From Agelaius tricolor (taxonomy: Eukaryota; Chordata; Aves; Passeriformes; Icteridae): 64,000 nt of DNA. The notes below the pieces were generated by a model. That model worked only from the letters and a program-made list of their open reading frames with translations, ran no database searches and was not told where the DNA came from. Shown piece by piece: positions 12,195-24,546 of this stretch. Each line of letters starts with the position of its first letter. Positions within the stretch are counted from its first letter, which is position 1. Location of the stretch: the NCBI GenBank assembly GCA_023055355.1, contig JALJCS010000001.1:106656881-106720880 (forward strand), written 5' to 3'. Both the position numbers and the translations under genes were made by a program.

Positions 12195-15100
12195 TTAACA
12201 ATTACTGCACTCAGTAATAATGTTTCAGGACATTTACTTACCACTCCAGTAAACATTTTCACAGCTTCTGCTCCCTGTAAATGTTTTTTGTGGATCTCCA
12301 GACAGGTTACAAACTGCAGGAACTATACATAAAACTGACTTACATGATAGATTATGGGGAGTTAAGTAGGTCACTAGTGTGTTGTAAGGAAAAACTGCAG
12401 CAGAGAAGCTTGTTCATACTTGGAGTCTTCCTTCAACAAAGTATAAGGAATGTCAGAAATGGAAAGAAGATGAGAACCTCCTGACTGCGAGCCCCATGCA
12501 TGTTGCTCTGATTGGAATAGAAAATTATTTTGTCTTTTCAGAGACACATTAAATAATGTATTGTGCTATCTTTTAGCATAGTTCTTGTATTGACATTGTT
12601 TCATTTCACTTTGCTGCTAAATATTGTGACAGTCAGTTATTTCTGTCAGCATTGCATAATTGCAAGTGAAATGAACAGACTCATATGTCATAGATGATTG
12701 AATGGATAACTGTCCTGGAGGATTGTAATAAGACCTTAGGAATAAGAGCACAAAATGCATTGAAGTTGGCAAAGATAAAAGATGCAGCCTCTGCTTTTTG
12801 CTCACCACATTTCTGTAACTTGCACCAGCTTCTTCCACTGTATGTAGGGCATATCATATGTACTGCTCTCCAGCAGGACTGCCATGGGTTTTTGTCTCCT
12901 ACTTTCAGAGATTCACATTTTATCTCTTTCACAGACTGGAGACAGAGGTAGAGTAGTGAAGTTATCATGCTAGAAAACATGAGCAGGGTCCTCAGCTTTG
13001 GTCCAGACTTTTGAAAACAGATGTCTGCTCTAAAGTGGCATAACCATTGTTATTCACCAGGTTGCTAATGCTATGAAGTAATCACACGTTACTTTGAAAC
13101 CTGTGGTTGAAGTGGATTTTCAATATCCTTTATTTCTTGTCTAACCATTCAGAGGTAATAGAGTCCTGATTGTCCAAGAGGGAGACATGCACATCTGTAC
13201 TTTGGAAATAATGGGCTATAGATTAGGTCCTTCTAACCTTTTTGGCTTCTTTTGCACTATTGGGGCAGTTGCAGTAGAAAAAACTTGGCTTTGTGCTTCT
13301 GAGTTCCAAAGTTCTCCAGGGATGAACACCAGAGTGAAGAGAAGTTCTCAGCCATCAGCAGCCAGCCACAAGCAGCCAAATGCCTGCAGCTGCTCAGCTG
13401 CTGCTCCACCTGTCAGCTTCTCTATGGATGGAGTAAAAGTTGTCAGTTCAGCATGAAAGAAAAAGAAAAGGCAGAGCTGGCAGTATACTAAACTGATTGC
13501 TTTTGAACACTGATGAGCTGTGCTGGAATCAGTTTTTGTTTCTAATAAGACACAGAGGTTCCCTGTTTGCCTTATTCCCTGTGACTGAAAACCAAGACTT
13601 CATTAAGATAGAAGATCCACTGATTCCTTGCAGGTGTGAGAACAGATTTTATGATTCATTTTGTGTGTTGCTGCACCTATTCAATCTGTCTTTAGTTTGC
13701 CTGGATACTTAAGTGATACTGCATTTGTCACTACAGTCTGAACAAACCCCAGGAAAAAGCAATCAGAGTAAAGACTGAAGAATACTAGGAGAGAGAATGG
13801 AAAATGTCTCTTTTTCATGCAGAAGTTAGTGTATTGACAGTAACAATTTTGCAATCTTTTCTGAAGTCATTGCCATCTGTCATTTATTATTTTCTTTACA
13901 GACTCTTATCATCATGACATAAGGATACCTTTGCTGTGTAGTGAAGAGATAGGCAGCATAAGCCTATTAGGACATTTGTAGAATTTTGTCATATAGAACT
14001 CTCCAGATCAGATTATCTCTTATTATGGAGATCTATGCTGCCAGGATTAGACTTTTTTCAGTAAGTTGTCTTTTTATTGCAATTTGCTAAACTTTGGTTT
14101 TCAACTTTTTTTAAAGCCTTAGTTTCTGTGGGAAAAAGCTTAAATAGAAATGCTACAGATCAACACACACACACAAAAAGAAATAGAAGAAATTTACATT
14201 TTAAGCCATTTCTGTAGGACTTATTGAGATCAAATTTATGAGTTTTCTAGCTGAAGTTGATAATTACTGAGCATAAAATGGGGCAAGCTCAAAATTGATT
14301 CTATATTTATGCAATGTGTGTAAATAAGACACTCAGAAATGCAATACTGTGTGTGCTGTAGTTGAGATTACCCAGCATGTGGAATATGTATGTACATATA
14401 TTATGTAGTAGTATGTCTGTTTTGTGGTTGTGTTACAGCTCTGGCGTACTGAGGCTCTCAGTGCACAGATGTACAACATGCTGTTGCCTTCTGTCAAACA
14501 GATGTTAGTGATGTGGTAGTAAATGTGGTAACAAATGCAAGATTCTTTGTCACTTGATCAAAAAAGCAAGATCTACAGGAGGGAATGATGAAGATAAGGA
14601 ATCTAGGAGTTAATCCTCTGAGTCTGACAGGATGGCATAACTCAAATGACAAATACTGACTCTGATCTGGATAGCTGGGAAATTCTACATTGCTAAATTT
14701 TGGAAGACAGAAGAAACTAAAATTATCATACATGTTGTGAGCTTGAACTCTTCAAGTGTTTCAATTCCATTTTTTCTACCAAGTAAGCGTCAAGTGAGTA
14801 TCATTTGTGCATCAAATTGGCCCTCATGACTCTTACTACAGTAAAAACAATTTTGCAATGTCAATACTAATGTTAGCCACCACTTCTTTTCCTCAAATAA
14901 CATGTGAAAAGAGATACAAAAGCAAGGAAATGTCGATGTCATCCGCTAGACACAGTGTGCTAACAAGCAGCATGCTACCTTTAAACAATGCTGTAGGGTT
15001 ACCATTAACCTGCCTAACTTAAAAAGACAATATACTCTTCAAAGACTGGGTCAGTGTAGAGTGAAATAATGAAAATAAATGGTGCACTTCACAACTACCC

Positions 15101-15656
15101 AGTGTGGAAGAAGTGTTGACAAAAACCAATTTCTCTACTTTAACAACACCCAGTAATGAAGCATGTGCTACTGGAGTGTCTGAAATAATTACAGACCTTG
15201 ATATGCATGAAATTATTCAAAATGGCTCAGCATCCTAGAACAAATATGATGTGGCAGAGGATACTGGAAATTATGCAAGTGTTATGAACAGCTTAGTGTC
15301 ACTGTTCAGAACTGTAAAACACATTTGGACAAGTTACCAGTATGCATATTCCTATTTACCCCTATTGGATATTGATTAACTTTTAAATCATATGCTCTGG
15401 AGCAATAACAGATAGTTCCTTTTTTCCTATTTTATTTTATGCATAGCATTTGCTTTATCCTGTGGAAATAACTAGAATATGTGGTGATTAAATGAAACAA
15501 AAGGCAGATGTGTATATGAAAAAATGTGATTTTTTTCAGGCTGTTCATTAACTACACAATGTTCACATCAGAAGTAGTATTCTTCCCCCACTCTCCCAAG
15601 GTTTCATACCATATTTCAGTGCTTGTAAGAAATTTCTGTGAAATTTCAATCAGCTA
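12195..15656. other. AT-rich DNA without a recognised gene
   Basis: Nothing that I can name apart from a short (AC)n run at 14163-14175. Open frames are under 100 codons and lie on both strands. A Ser/Ala-rich frame at 13187-13456 is explained by a CAGC-rich stretch and has no recognisable domain. Confidence 0.6.
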
Positions 15657-15707
15657 TTCCTGTAAAAACTGTACCAGGAAGAAAATTCCTGGTACTGTTC
15701 AAAGGAA
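15657..15707. other. Hairpin with a perfect 10-bp core stem
   Basis: GTACCAGGAA (15671-15680) and TTCCTGGTAC (15686-15695) are perfect reverse complements around the 5-base loop GAAAA. Outside a single T:T mismatch, AAC (15667-15669) pairs with GTT (15697-15699). After a small internal loop, TTCCT (15657-15661) pairs with AGGAA (15703-15707). The folded length is about 51 nt. The loop is short and the stem shorter than that of a standard microRNA precursor, so function is unproven. Confidence 0.6.
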
Positions 15708-17649
15708 AATGCTATTATTGCTGAATGTCTCTTTCTGAGGAAATTATATTGGTTGGATACATGTCCTTTTGTATCAGCTGCTTTGTATGAGTCAGAACAA
15801 AAGTCCCCTATCTCTCCAAAACTGAGATAATTTAAAGCACCACTGTAAAAGCAATTGCTAGTGCTTCACAGTTTCTCTCTAGACCACCTTAGGATAGTGA
15901 TTTTGTAGCTGGATTCCATTGCTCATCCTGGAATTTTACTTTCTTTTTATACATCTTTTTTCCAAGCAGTTTACTTTTTCTGCCCTTTATTATGTTTTGG
16001 GTCTGAAAGCCTCTTTTGAAACTTTCAACCAAAAAGTGAACTTCATATCATTGCCCCTGGAAATAGTTTGCCAGTTTGGGTCCAGCGCTGTAGATCAATG
16101 ACCTCAGTCAATGTTCCCAGTGATGACATTATTTCTATACACAGTCATTCAGGGGCCCTGATGTTTTCTTGCTAGCCTCCATACTTGTCAGTCATCTTGA
16201 CACACTCCTTTAAAATGGGTTCAGTGTAGATTTAAGCTCCCCATTCCTTCAAATGAAACATAGCATGTGTTCTCCCTACAGCTTGTATATCTGAACTTCA
16301 AACAAAACCAGATTCTAGGAAAAGAAGGGATTACTTTACTGTGTTACTCCATCCTGGAGGCTCCACTTCAAGTTACCTGAGGAAAGAGATTCATTTTATA
16401 ACTCCTGAGCTCTGTGAACAAACTTTTTCTGGAGTTGGGCTATTTTCTGTTTGTGGTATCTGCAAGGTGCTTTTTCAAAGCAGATACCGATGTCAATCTA
16501 AAATTGCACTCTTATATCTCCACCTGAAAAAATAAGTGTGAAAAACAGATTTTAGGACTTGAATGATAACACATCCATCCCTCAGACTAGTTCTCTGTCA
16601 GCCAGGGTAAAACCAGCCCACAGGTATTACTCTTAAGGTTGGTTTCAGAGCAGGGCTGCAAAACCGCAGTGACAATTTAGATAATGTCATGAATATAGTT
16701 GAAATAGTTGTGTTTGAATCCTTAAATTGCTTCTAAAATGGAAACCATGGGGCATGATACCTATTCTGTTGTGGCTGATACTACAAGAGTTGTACAAGTG
16801 AAAATGATTTTAATAAGAAGGAAGGAAAGGGAAATAGGGATAAACTTGCTAGGGGAAAGAGGCACTAAACATTAGTCAAGCTGTGGCTTTCATCTTGCTG
16901 CAGAAGGCATGTTTAAGGACATGAGATAAATCATGGTATAATCTACAAATTATGCTCTATAAAGTCGTAATATAAACTATAGTGTGTAGAACAATGGGAC
17001 AATTTCTTGTGGAGCTAAAATAGATCCACTTTTCACTTCATTTTGTAGTATAATTTTCTGCTGATATCCAAGAATAGTAAAGATGTTTTGAAATCATGAA
17101 AGGACTCAAAATATGAATTAGGTAGTTATCTACAATAACACCAGAATTTGCCCCTAGATTACCTTGTTTATGCTTTCTTTGCAATACAAATAGGAAAAAC
17201 GAAAAATTATGAAGGTGCAATTGTTTCTAAGTATCATTTTGTAATAATACTAGCTATAGTCCTAAATCTGTAACCATTATTCCATATGATTTCTTCTGAA
17301 GAAAAGAGAGCAGTCTTTTACCTTAAAAGAAAAGGAAAGATGTGCCTGTGAAAACTGATTGGTGTATAAAAAAAGACTTTATAATTTTTAGCTTTATAAG
17401 ATCTGGCTGTATTGTAGACACTAAGTGGTTTGGTCCCATTATTAATTTACTTACCAATTCAAACTTCAACTTTTACTTGTTTTGATAGAATTCTTTAGTT
17501 AGGATTTATAATTGGAGAGACAGACGATTCCTTAGACTAAATAAGGATTGATTATTATTGGTGGCTAATTTGATTTATAACCAATTCAATACTGAGACTC
17601 ACTGCCCTGATGTATTTCTAGTTTAATTTAATATTTATAGAGAACAAGG
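15708..17649. other. AT-rich DNA without a recognised gene
   Basis: No gene or repeat was recognised. Open frames are about 60 codons. Confidence 0.6.
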
Positions 17650-17710
17650 ATGTAAGGAACTTCAAAAGGTCATGTAGTTCAACACTGTACTGAAGCAGTA
17701 ACACTATATC
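17650..17710 (-). mobile_element. Probable short CR1 relic
   Basis: The plus strand reads TGTAAGGAACTTCAAAAGG followed by TCATGTAGTTCAACACTG and TGAAGCAG. This resembles the reverse complement of the CR1 3' region (AAGGGACC...GGTCATCTAGTCCAAC...GAAGCAGG). It is only about 60 bp and the terminal ATCATAGAAT part is not visible, so the call is tentative. Confidence 0.4.
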
Positions 17711-18149
17711 CATGTTGTTAGTATTAATAGTAACTTAACTTTGATTTAATATTTTCTTTATTTCTCGTAATTGTGTTAAAAAATGTACAACTTTCATTTA
17801 ATCATAGTATTTGCAATAAGCCACAGCTCTTCAATCTTTTGTTTTTCAAGTAGTCAGTTTAAAACCTGAACTGCTCTCCTGCCCTTCTGATCTTCACATG
17901 GAGTCCTGCCTTCTCCAGCTAATTAAAAGAGTGGTTTGGGAGGCGATGGGGGAACCAAAACCAAAACTCTTCATAATTCTGCCTATTTTCAGAAAAACAG
18001 AATCATCAAAATAAATCAGACATACTTTCACCTAATCTTCTCTACCTTTAGAACAGAGATATGGATAGCCTCCTTCTTAGAATAATCTGTCAGAGCATCT
18101 TTGCTCAAAGTATCCCATTTTGTTATCAAGGCCAGTTTTGCTTCATTCC

Positions 18150-18197
18150 TTTTTTGGCTGTTTAAGTTTTGTCTGTGTGTGTGCATTGCAGGTAAGC
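18150..18197 (+). other. Abutting 3' and 5' splice-site sequence (possible recursive splice point)
   Basis: A T-rich tract (about 18143-18175) leads to GTGCATTGCAG, immediately followed by GTAAGC, with the boundary between 18191 and 18192. A good acceptor joined directly to a good donor is the signature of recursive splicing points in very long introns. No evidence of transcription on this strand is available, and such a juxtaposition can arise by chance. Confidence 0.2.
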
Positions 18198-21153
18198 TGG
18201 TGAGGGTGGTGCCAGGCTGGTGCCTATATGTGGTGTTCAGTAACTGCACAGATCTGGGAACTGCAGGGGTTATTTGCAGGTAGGTTAGAGGCTTTATATT
18301 GCAGCTGTTCATGTTATGAGCTTATACACAATCATGTTTATATGCTACATTACAAGTGCTTTAGAAGAAGAGGGTATAGAATAAGTCTCAAATAACCTAG
18401 ATATTTGAACTCAGAGTGTAAATTCTTTTGGGGACCCTTCAGCTGCACTTTGTCAAGGTGAAACACAAGATATTTATGTGAGGTTTTCTGTGTGTTTACA
18501 TTTTAATTTTACACCAAGAACAAAAATTGGTTTAGAGCATGAGATAAAAAATGGAGCAAGGGTTTATGAAGCTAATGAAAATCACTGAGTGGATAATCTT
18601 TGGCTACAACAAAGAATTACAACCCAAAGAATTCTAGTGGACAGCACTTTATCAACAGCAGTGGCTGTTTCTTTTGAAAGAGTCTGTTTAACAAAATGTT
18701 TTCTATTCTGTGCTTCTTTATTACAGATTTAGAGATAATTAACAAAAAAATATCTATTCTTCCTTTGTTACACATCTGGAGATAATTAAACTGCTGGCAA
18801 TAGAAGGATTTTGTGACACTTATGGGCAGTGGGTTTACATCTGTTTAATACACATTAATAAACAGACTGGGGTTACTCATGGAATTTATGGGATAGATAA
18901 GCTTCTGGTTACAATGAGCAATTGTTGTGCTTCAGCTGATGATGTGGAGACTCAGCTAACACAAGCTGTAATTATAAATGTCCAGATTGTCCATCACGCT
19001 TTGTTGTGTACTCAGAGGATGGAATTAAATTTCCTATCAGACTTGAGATCTTCATAGGTTGATGCATCCCAGTTTTATAGCATGTTAAGAAGTCCTATTA
19101 TTGTTATTAATTTCATACACTGATTTAATCTATATACTATGAGATGGCACTGCTTTGACCTTGGAAGTATTACATTGCCAAAAAATTTTCTAATGTGTGG
19201 ATGTTGAAAGTTTATGTTCAAAGTATACTCTGACAAGGAGACGTTTTGGTGGCTGTCTCTAAAGATGTAAGAAGAACCTGTTATGTAAGATGTAAGAAGA
19301 TGTGTTATTACCATTATTTTATTTGTTAATATTAAAAAATTAAATGAGGGTTTGGGTTTTTTTTTTCTGCCAGTGTTTTATAGAAATATATGGATTATAA
19401 AAAGGAATAAGGGAGTGATCCAGGGTCTCGAGAGAATGAAGACATGGAAAGGTTTCCTTGCAAAGTGAGATTGATTCCTATTTTTGTAGCTTCTTGCATG
19501 GAAGATTCAGAGCATTAGAGGTTTATACTTTCAAAGTTAAAGGAAATAGTCTATTAATATCTTAATTTTTAAGATTTATTATGAAGATACAGGTATTATT
19601 TGTCAACCATGACTGCCAAAGATGGATATTTGATTAATTCTAACTCAAAATGATAGGGCTTTCAGAATTTGAGGCAAAAGGGAAGGGAGAGCTTCTCTTC
19701 TTGTGAACAATCCTAACAACACCACTGCATGCAAAACTTAGGCTGAGATTGAGTGAATATGGAATTAAGAGAACTGTTTTGATCAGGAGCCCATCCAACT
19801 TTTTTGGGAGATTTGGATATGAACTAGATCCTTTCTAGTGCCCATATTAGGGCTTCATTGGATTGAGTGCTGAACTTGAAGGTGTCCCTAATACTTGCAT
19901 CTCTGAAGTACAGGAATACTTGACATCTGAATTTGAGACTAAAACTAAGGAATAACCATGGGAAGAACTTTCTTTTATTTTCCTTAGAAATCATGAAACA
20001 TGAAAAGTCATTTCCTTCTGTTGCAGCTGTAAAGAGAAACTTGGCAACTCTTCTTTTGTCAATAAATCAATCACAGCACATCATAAATAAGTAAAACAAC
20101 AACAAAAAAAATCAATATGAGGGAAAACAAGTAACACCTGACAGGTATAATCAGGCTGCTCACTGAACTTCAGAAAGAAATGTCACTGTTAGAATGCTGA
20201 GAACCTGGATGAGATAGGATTGAACTCTTCTGTTGAGCTAAATAAAGAACAGCCAAAACAAATAATGATCGAATTATGTACTTCACCAAGAGAGGCTAAG
20301 GACTGATATTACCTGAAATGTTTGCAAACCTTTATAGCTGAGGAGAGATAAAGATTGATAATAGGCCTGGACATTTTTTAATGACTATAACATTCTCACT
20401 CAAATTGAGGATATCATCATTTTTTGAAGACTGAATTCTTTGATTCTTTCTATATAGAAGTAGGTACAGTCCTGAAAGAATGTTTTCAACATGCTATATT
20501 TTAAGGGACTTCCACAATAATGAAAAATATGTTTATCTTAAGAGAAAGTTATGTATTTACCACATGATTTACAAATAAGAAAAACAGCCCAAACTTTCTT
20601 AAATCTGAAACATCCTGCATTGTACAACCAATTACTAAGTTTTTTTGTTTTTCAATGTAATCACTTACATGTTGTTAACTGGCTCTAAATATTCCTGCTG
20701 ATTGTCATGTAAATTCATGAGCTGTAATCATCCATAGAGTAATTTTGTTCAGATCATTCTCAATGAATTTTTATAAAGAAAAATCATAATTACAATAATG
20801 AGCATTTTAATGTTTAGTCAAATTTATCTGGTGTGACTTGTGACAAGTTCTGTGACAATTGCGTTTTTATGCTGGAGATGAATTTATTCTTTAATAATTA
20901 GCACTCTGGTCAATGTTTTTTGTGTAGTCTTTGAAATGGAAGTAGTTAGAAGTGTAGCATTTCTATTACTAACATGGTATCATGTTACTGTTTTCTGTGT
21001 AGATCAAGCTTTTAATGTGTGAAATACATTATTTTTATGTTAGTCTTGCTATACTTAATAAGGAAGCACTCTGGATTATTTTGGTTCTTCTGATTTTCAT
21101 GTGTTGGTAATAGGCACAGACTGATGTTCATTATGTACCTCTTCCTCTTTCAG

Positions 21154-21171
21154 AAGTTGCCATTTGCCCAG
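21154..21171 (+). other. Candidate 18-nt microexon
   Basis: The acceptor CCTCTTCCTCTTTCAG is directly followed by AAGTTGCCATTTGCCCAG and then the donor GTAAGGGG. Both splice sites are close to consensus and the enclosed 18 nt is divisible by three, with all three frames free of stops. Microexons of this size are typical of neuronal transcripts. No flanking exon is recognised and no gene identity can be given. Chance pairings of strong sites within 30 nt are expected a few times in a window of this size. Confidence 0.2.
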
Positions 21172-22690
21172 GTAAGGGGCTCTATATAATGAATTGCAGA
21201 AAACTATAAGTCAGTAAGAGATGACAGCAGCCTGCCTGCTCAGTGTATGCACAGATAACAGATAGCCCCAATATGATTCTCTTGTAAGTCCTGTACCAGG
21301 TCATAATCGTGGTTTTTTTGTGTGGCTGATACGTAACTGTTTGAAAATCACCTTTTCCCTCCTACACAGATTTTATTCATAGGTAGAACACAATAATATA
21401 AAGGTGGATAACAAAGCACTGTTCAAGAATAAGAAAAAACACAATGTTTTTGATCTATGTCAGTAAACTAGCTACTGGAATGTGGAACATTACACCACTT
21501 TTTCTGCCCACAAAATAGTACACTATCCACCATTCCACAGTATCCACTAGTTACAAGACCAGTATTATGTCCTAATTTCGTTACCTTCTTTACATATAAA
21601 AAGTTTAAAACTAGAGCCTTTATTTCATACTGTGATTTTCATGGCACATAATATTGCTAATTCCGTGTACTTGATATAGCTGGCAACTACTTCAGCAACT
21701 GAAAATCCAATTGTTGACAGTTCATGCTTAGACTTACATGGATTTTGCTGTTGTAACTCCAGTCCAAGTATACTGGCATATAGCTGTATACTGCAGTTAT
21801 CACTGCAACTGTGTAAACTATTTACATCTGTTTGAAGGTCCCTTTGTGCTACTAGTGCAGTCTAATGAGAAGCAGTTCCCAAGTATAGGCATGGGGACAA
21901 AGTTTTGGCAGCTTCAAGGAACTGTATAATTTCAAGGGATGTATAGTATTTGCTCAATTTGCATTATTTTGGGACAAATCACATCTGAAGTTAATTTCTA
22001 AGGTACTAGGTTAATAGATTAAATATTGAAGCAATAGTAGACCCATTATAACTATTGGAGAAGATGATTAGTGAATTGGGGGATCTCCTCTTTTTTTAAA
22101 CCCAACAATCCATTTGTTAGGTCACCATAGATACTGTAAACCTAAGTTCAGGTCTGGTTTTCTAAGGGCTAGGTTATTAAGAAGGCTTAAAGAGCAGTTT
22201 TCCAAGGCGATGGCATGTACCATGTTTAAATTACATACATTAGTGTTTTGGTTCAGAACAGATGTCCATTTTCACAGAGAATTTCCACATAGCTCTCACT
22301 TGGATACACAGTGCCCCAAGGTCGCAAAGCATATAGATTAAATTCTTGTGAGGTGAAATCATCAACCATCTGAAACAACCCTGAGCCACTCCTGGACTTA
22401 ACTCTAATCACCAGTTCTTCACAGATCCCATAGCTCTACACTACTTGCTGATGTGCTGCCATATCCTAACTTCATAAAATTTTAGTGAGGTTGGCTAAAT
22501 CCTAGTTATGCTGCAATATAATTTTATATTAAGAAGGTATGAAATCTTTTATTAGGTATTGGTAGATAACTTCTGTTTTTTAGTAAAAATTTACCTTTTT
22601 CATGTTAAAGTTGATATGGGAAAAATTAGGGCCTATTACCTAATCTCATTTTATGCTAATGTTTTCTTGTCTTCTTCTTGTCATTTACAG

Positions 22691-22760
22691 AAAATTCATG
22701 AAAATAGCAGAATGGCATCTAATTCAGTTGGCAAACCTAGTTTCTTGCTCTTAGGACCTG
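22691..22760 (+). other. Candidate 70-nt exon
   Basis: A strong pyrimidine tract (TTTTCTTGTCTTCTTCTTG) and TCATTTACAG precede the segment, and GTAAATC follows it. Only one frame is open through the segment. It encodes KIHENSRMASNSVGKPSFLL followed by LGP. The peptide is not recognised. A 70-nt length would shift the frame, so it would have to sit between exons of matching phase. It could equally be a noncoding exon or chance. Confidence 0.25.
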
Positions 22761-23267
22761 GTAAATCTAACTAAAATTCTTATATGAAAGAAAATACTAT
22801 TAAGATGAAATAGTTTGATATTTTTTCTCTGTATTTCCAGTGATGAGGATTAAGATGTGTACACAACTCTCTTGTGCCACTTCTATGACACTGTTTTAGG
22901 TCTGTAAGCATTGGTCTGATCCTCCAAGATGGTATAAATCGCCCTTAGGCAATATTAGGTAATTTAAATGCAAAATCTATTAGAATGGTTGTCTTATGAG
23001 AAGTGCATCCTCTTAAGCCACCTCCAGTATTACAGCTCTTATGATACACCAGTTAAAGCTGACTCTGATTATGTATTTTGTTTGTGAAGGCACGACACTA
23101 AAAAAAGTAGGTGGTAAAATGCCAGTCAATGCTCCCTGTAATTGACTTCTCTTTGGACTATATAGGGAGGTGTTTGATGTCAGGCAGTGTTTTGTAGACC
23201 TCACTATGCATTTCTGTATGTACCCCAAAGAATCTAAACATGGAAACAAAAATTAATTGCTTAGGAT

Positions 23268-23290
23268 GATATATATGATATATATATAAT
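23268..23290. repeat. Short AT dinucleotide-like repeat
   Basis: Two ATATAT runs are interrupted by G (GATATATATG, then ATATATATATAAT). It is ordinary low-complexity sequence. Confidence 0.7.
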
Positions 23291-24390
23291 GAAATATGTT
23301 AAGCGGCCTGTGACATATAATGGCACAGGTTACATGATTTTAAATTGTATTTGAAATAGTAGGTGGTATAGATTGGATTTACCTAGTACATGAAATTACA
23401 AATTCCTCCCTGACTGTTGCAGAGATAGGAAGGAGTTTCAAGAAAGAGAAACAAAATTATTTTTGGTAACTAGACTTACAACTTCTTACCATTTTTTCCC
23501 ATTAAAATTATTGTAATTTAGGAAATTTTTATTTAGAAAAATATTTTTTCCTATATTTATTTGTGTAGAATGGAGTGTTAAATGTGAAATACTTACTGAT
23601 TTTTGGCTATAGAGTAGGTTCCAAAAGAAGCCATGTATCTCGGATGTTTTCTACTAGATGACAGAAAAATAAATTAAACTGGGATGTTAAAATATCCATT
23701 GATGATACAAAAATGCATATGTACAATATAATTATGCTGGGTTTTAAATGTAGGTTCTCTAATTATTATTTCCATTGAACAGTCTTCTTCATGCACAGTA
23801 GAGAGTTATGCAGAATAGCAGATATTAAGTAGGTGATGCTGTATTCATCATGTTTATTCCCCTTACTCACAGCAGTTGTGCTGTTCTCAGGACAATTTTA
23901 TTTCATGACAAAAAAATAGAGGCAACAGTATCATCCCTTAAAGAGCATAGTGAAAGCCTGGTCGCAGTCTGGCTTAATGTACATCAAGAATTAGCATATT
24001 TAGTGGTATTTTGACCTTGAGGGGGTGTTTGGTATTTTATATAACTAATTTCATAACTGAGATTGTATCCTTTTGCTAAAGGCAATCCATAGTGCCAGAA
24101 TAGCTTCTGTAAAAGAACTAACTTGTCTACCACATGGTGAGAAAATGGGTGCTTTGGAAAAGCTTCTCAGTTTTGAAGCATTGCATTCCCTTTAACTAGA
24201 ATGTTTGTACATACTGTTAACACTGCAGAGATTTCCAAAGTTCTGGCCAATGAGAGACTGAATTTTGTCACTATTTACAGCTTCAGATAATCACTGTTGG
24301 GACTAAAAATTATTGTCAGAACTGCATGTGTCTTTCTGCTACATTAGTGACTGAGTCACCCACCGTGTTTCCACACTACATGTGTCAAGT

Positions 24391-24422
24391 TAATTTAGGG
24401 AGGTGATAATTTAGGGAGGTAA
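24391..24422. repeat. 16-bp tandem duplication
   Basis: TAATTTAGGGAGGTGA (24391-24406) is followed immediately by TAATTTAGGGAGGTAA (24407-24422). One base differs. Confidence 0.85.
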
Positions 24423-24519
24423 TTCTCTTTACTTTAGTGGACTCTCAAAGACTACTGACTTTGGAGTATTATTTCAAAACACTTTTGGCAATGATGTAAG
24501 ACCTGTACCATGTGAAATT

Positions 24520-24546
24520 ATATTTTATATATTATATATATTATAA
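24520..24546. repeat. TA-rich low-complexity repeat
   Basis: TATATTTTATATATT followed by further TA repeats, without a regular unit. It is ordinary low-complexity sequence. Confidence 0.7.

Larger units (their letters stand above)
17711..24390. other. Long AT-rich unique stretch
   Basis: No transposon was recognised over more than 6 kb. The region has several TAATTA-type sites (for example GAGATAATTAA at 18732-18742 and again at 18779-18789), which would fit conserved noncoding DNA but are also common in AT-rich sequence. Three splice-like signals inside it are listed separately. Confidence 0.5.

Noticed and set aside
13187..13456. Ser/Ala-rich 89-codon frame
   Set aside because: Its composition follows from CAGC-type low-complexity DNA, and there is no splice or domain support.
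14807..15022. Weak resemblance to the dimerisation region of a hAT transposase (LATTSFPQITCEK)
   Set aside because: Only a dozen residues fit, there is no continuation in any frame, and no transposon termini are visible. Too weak to call.
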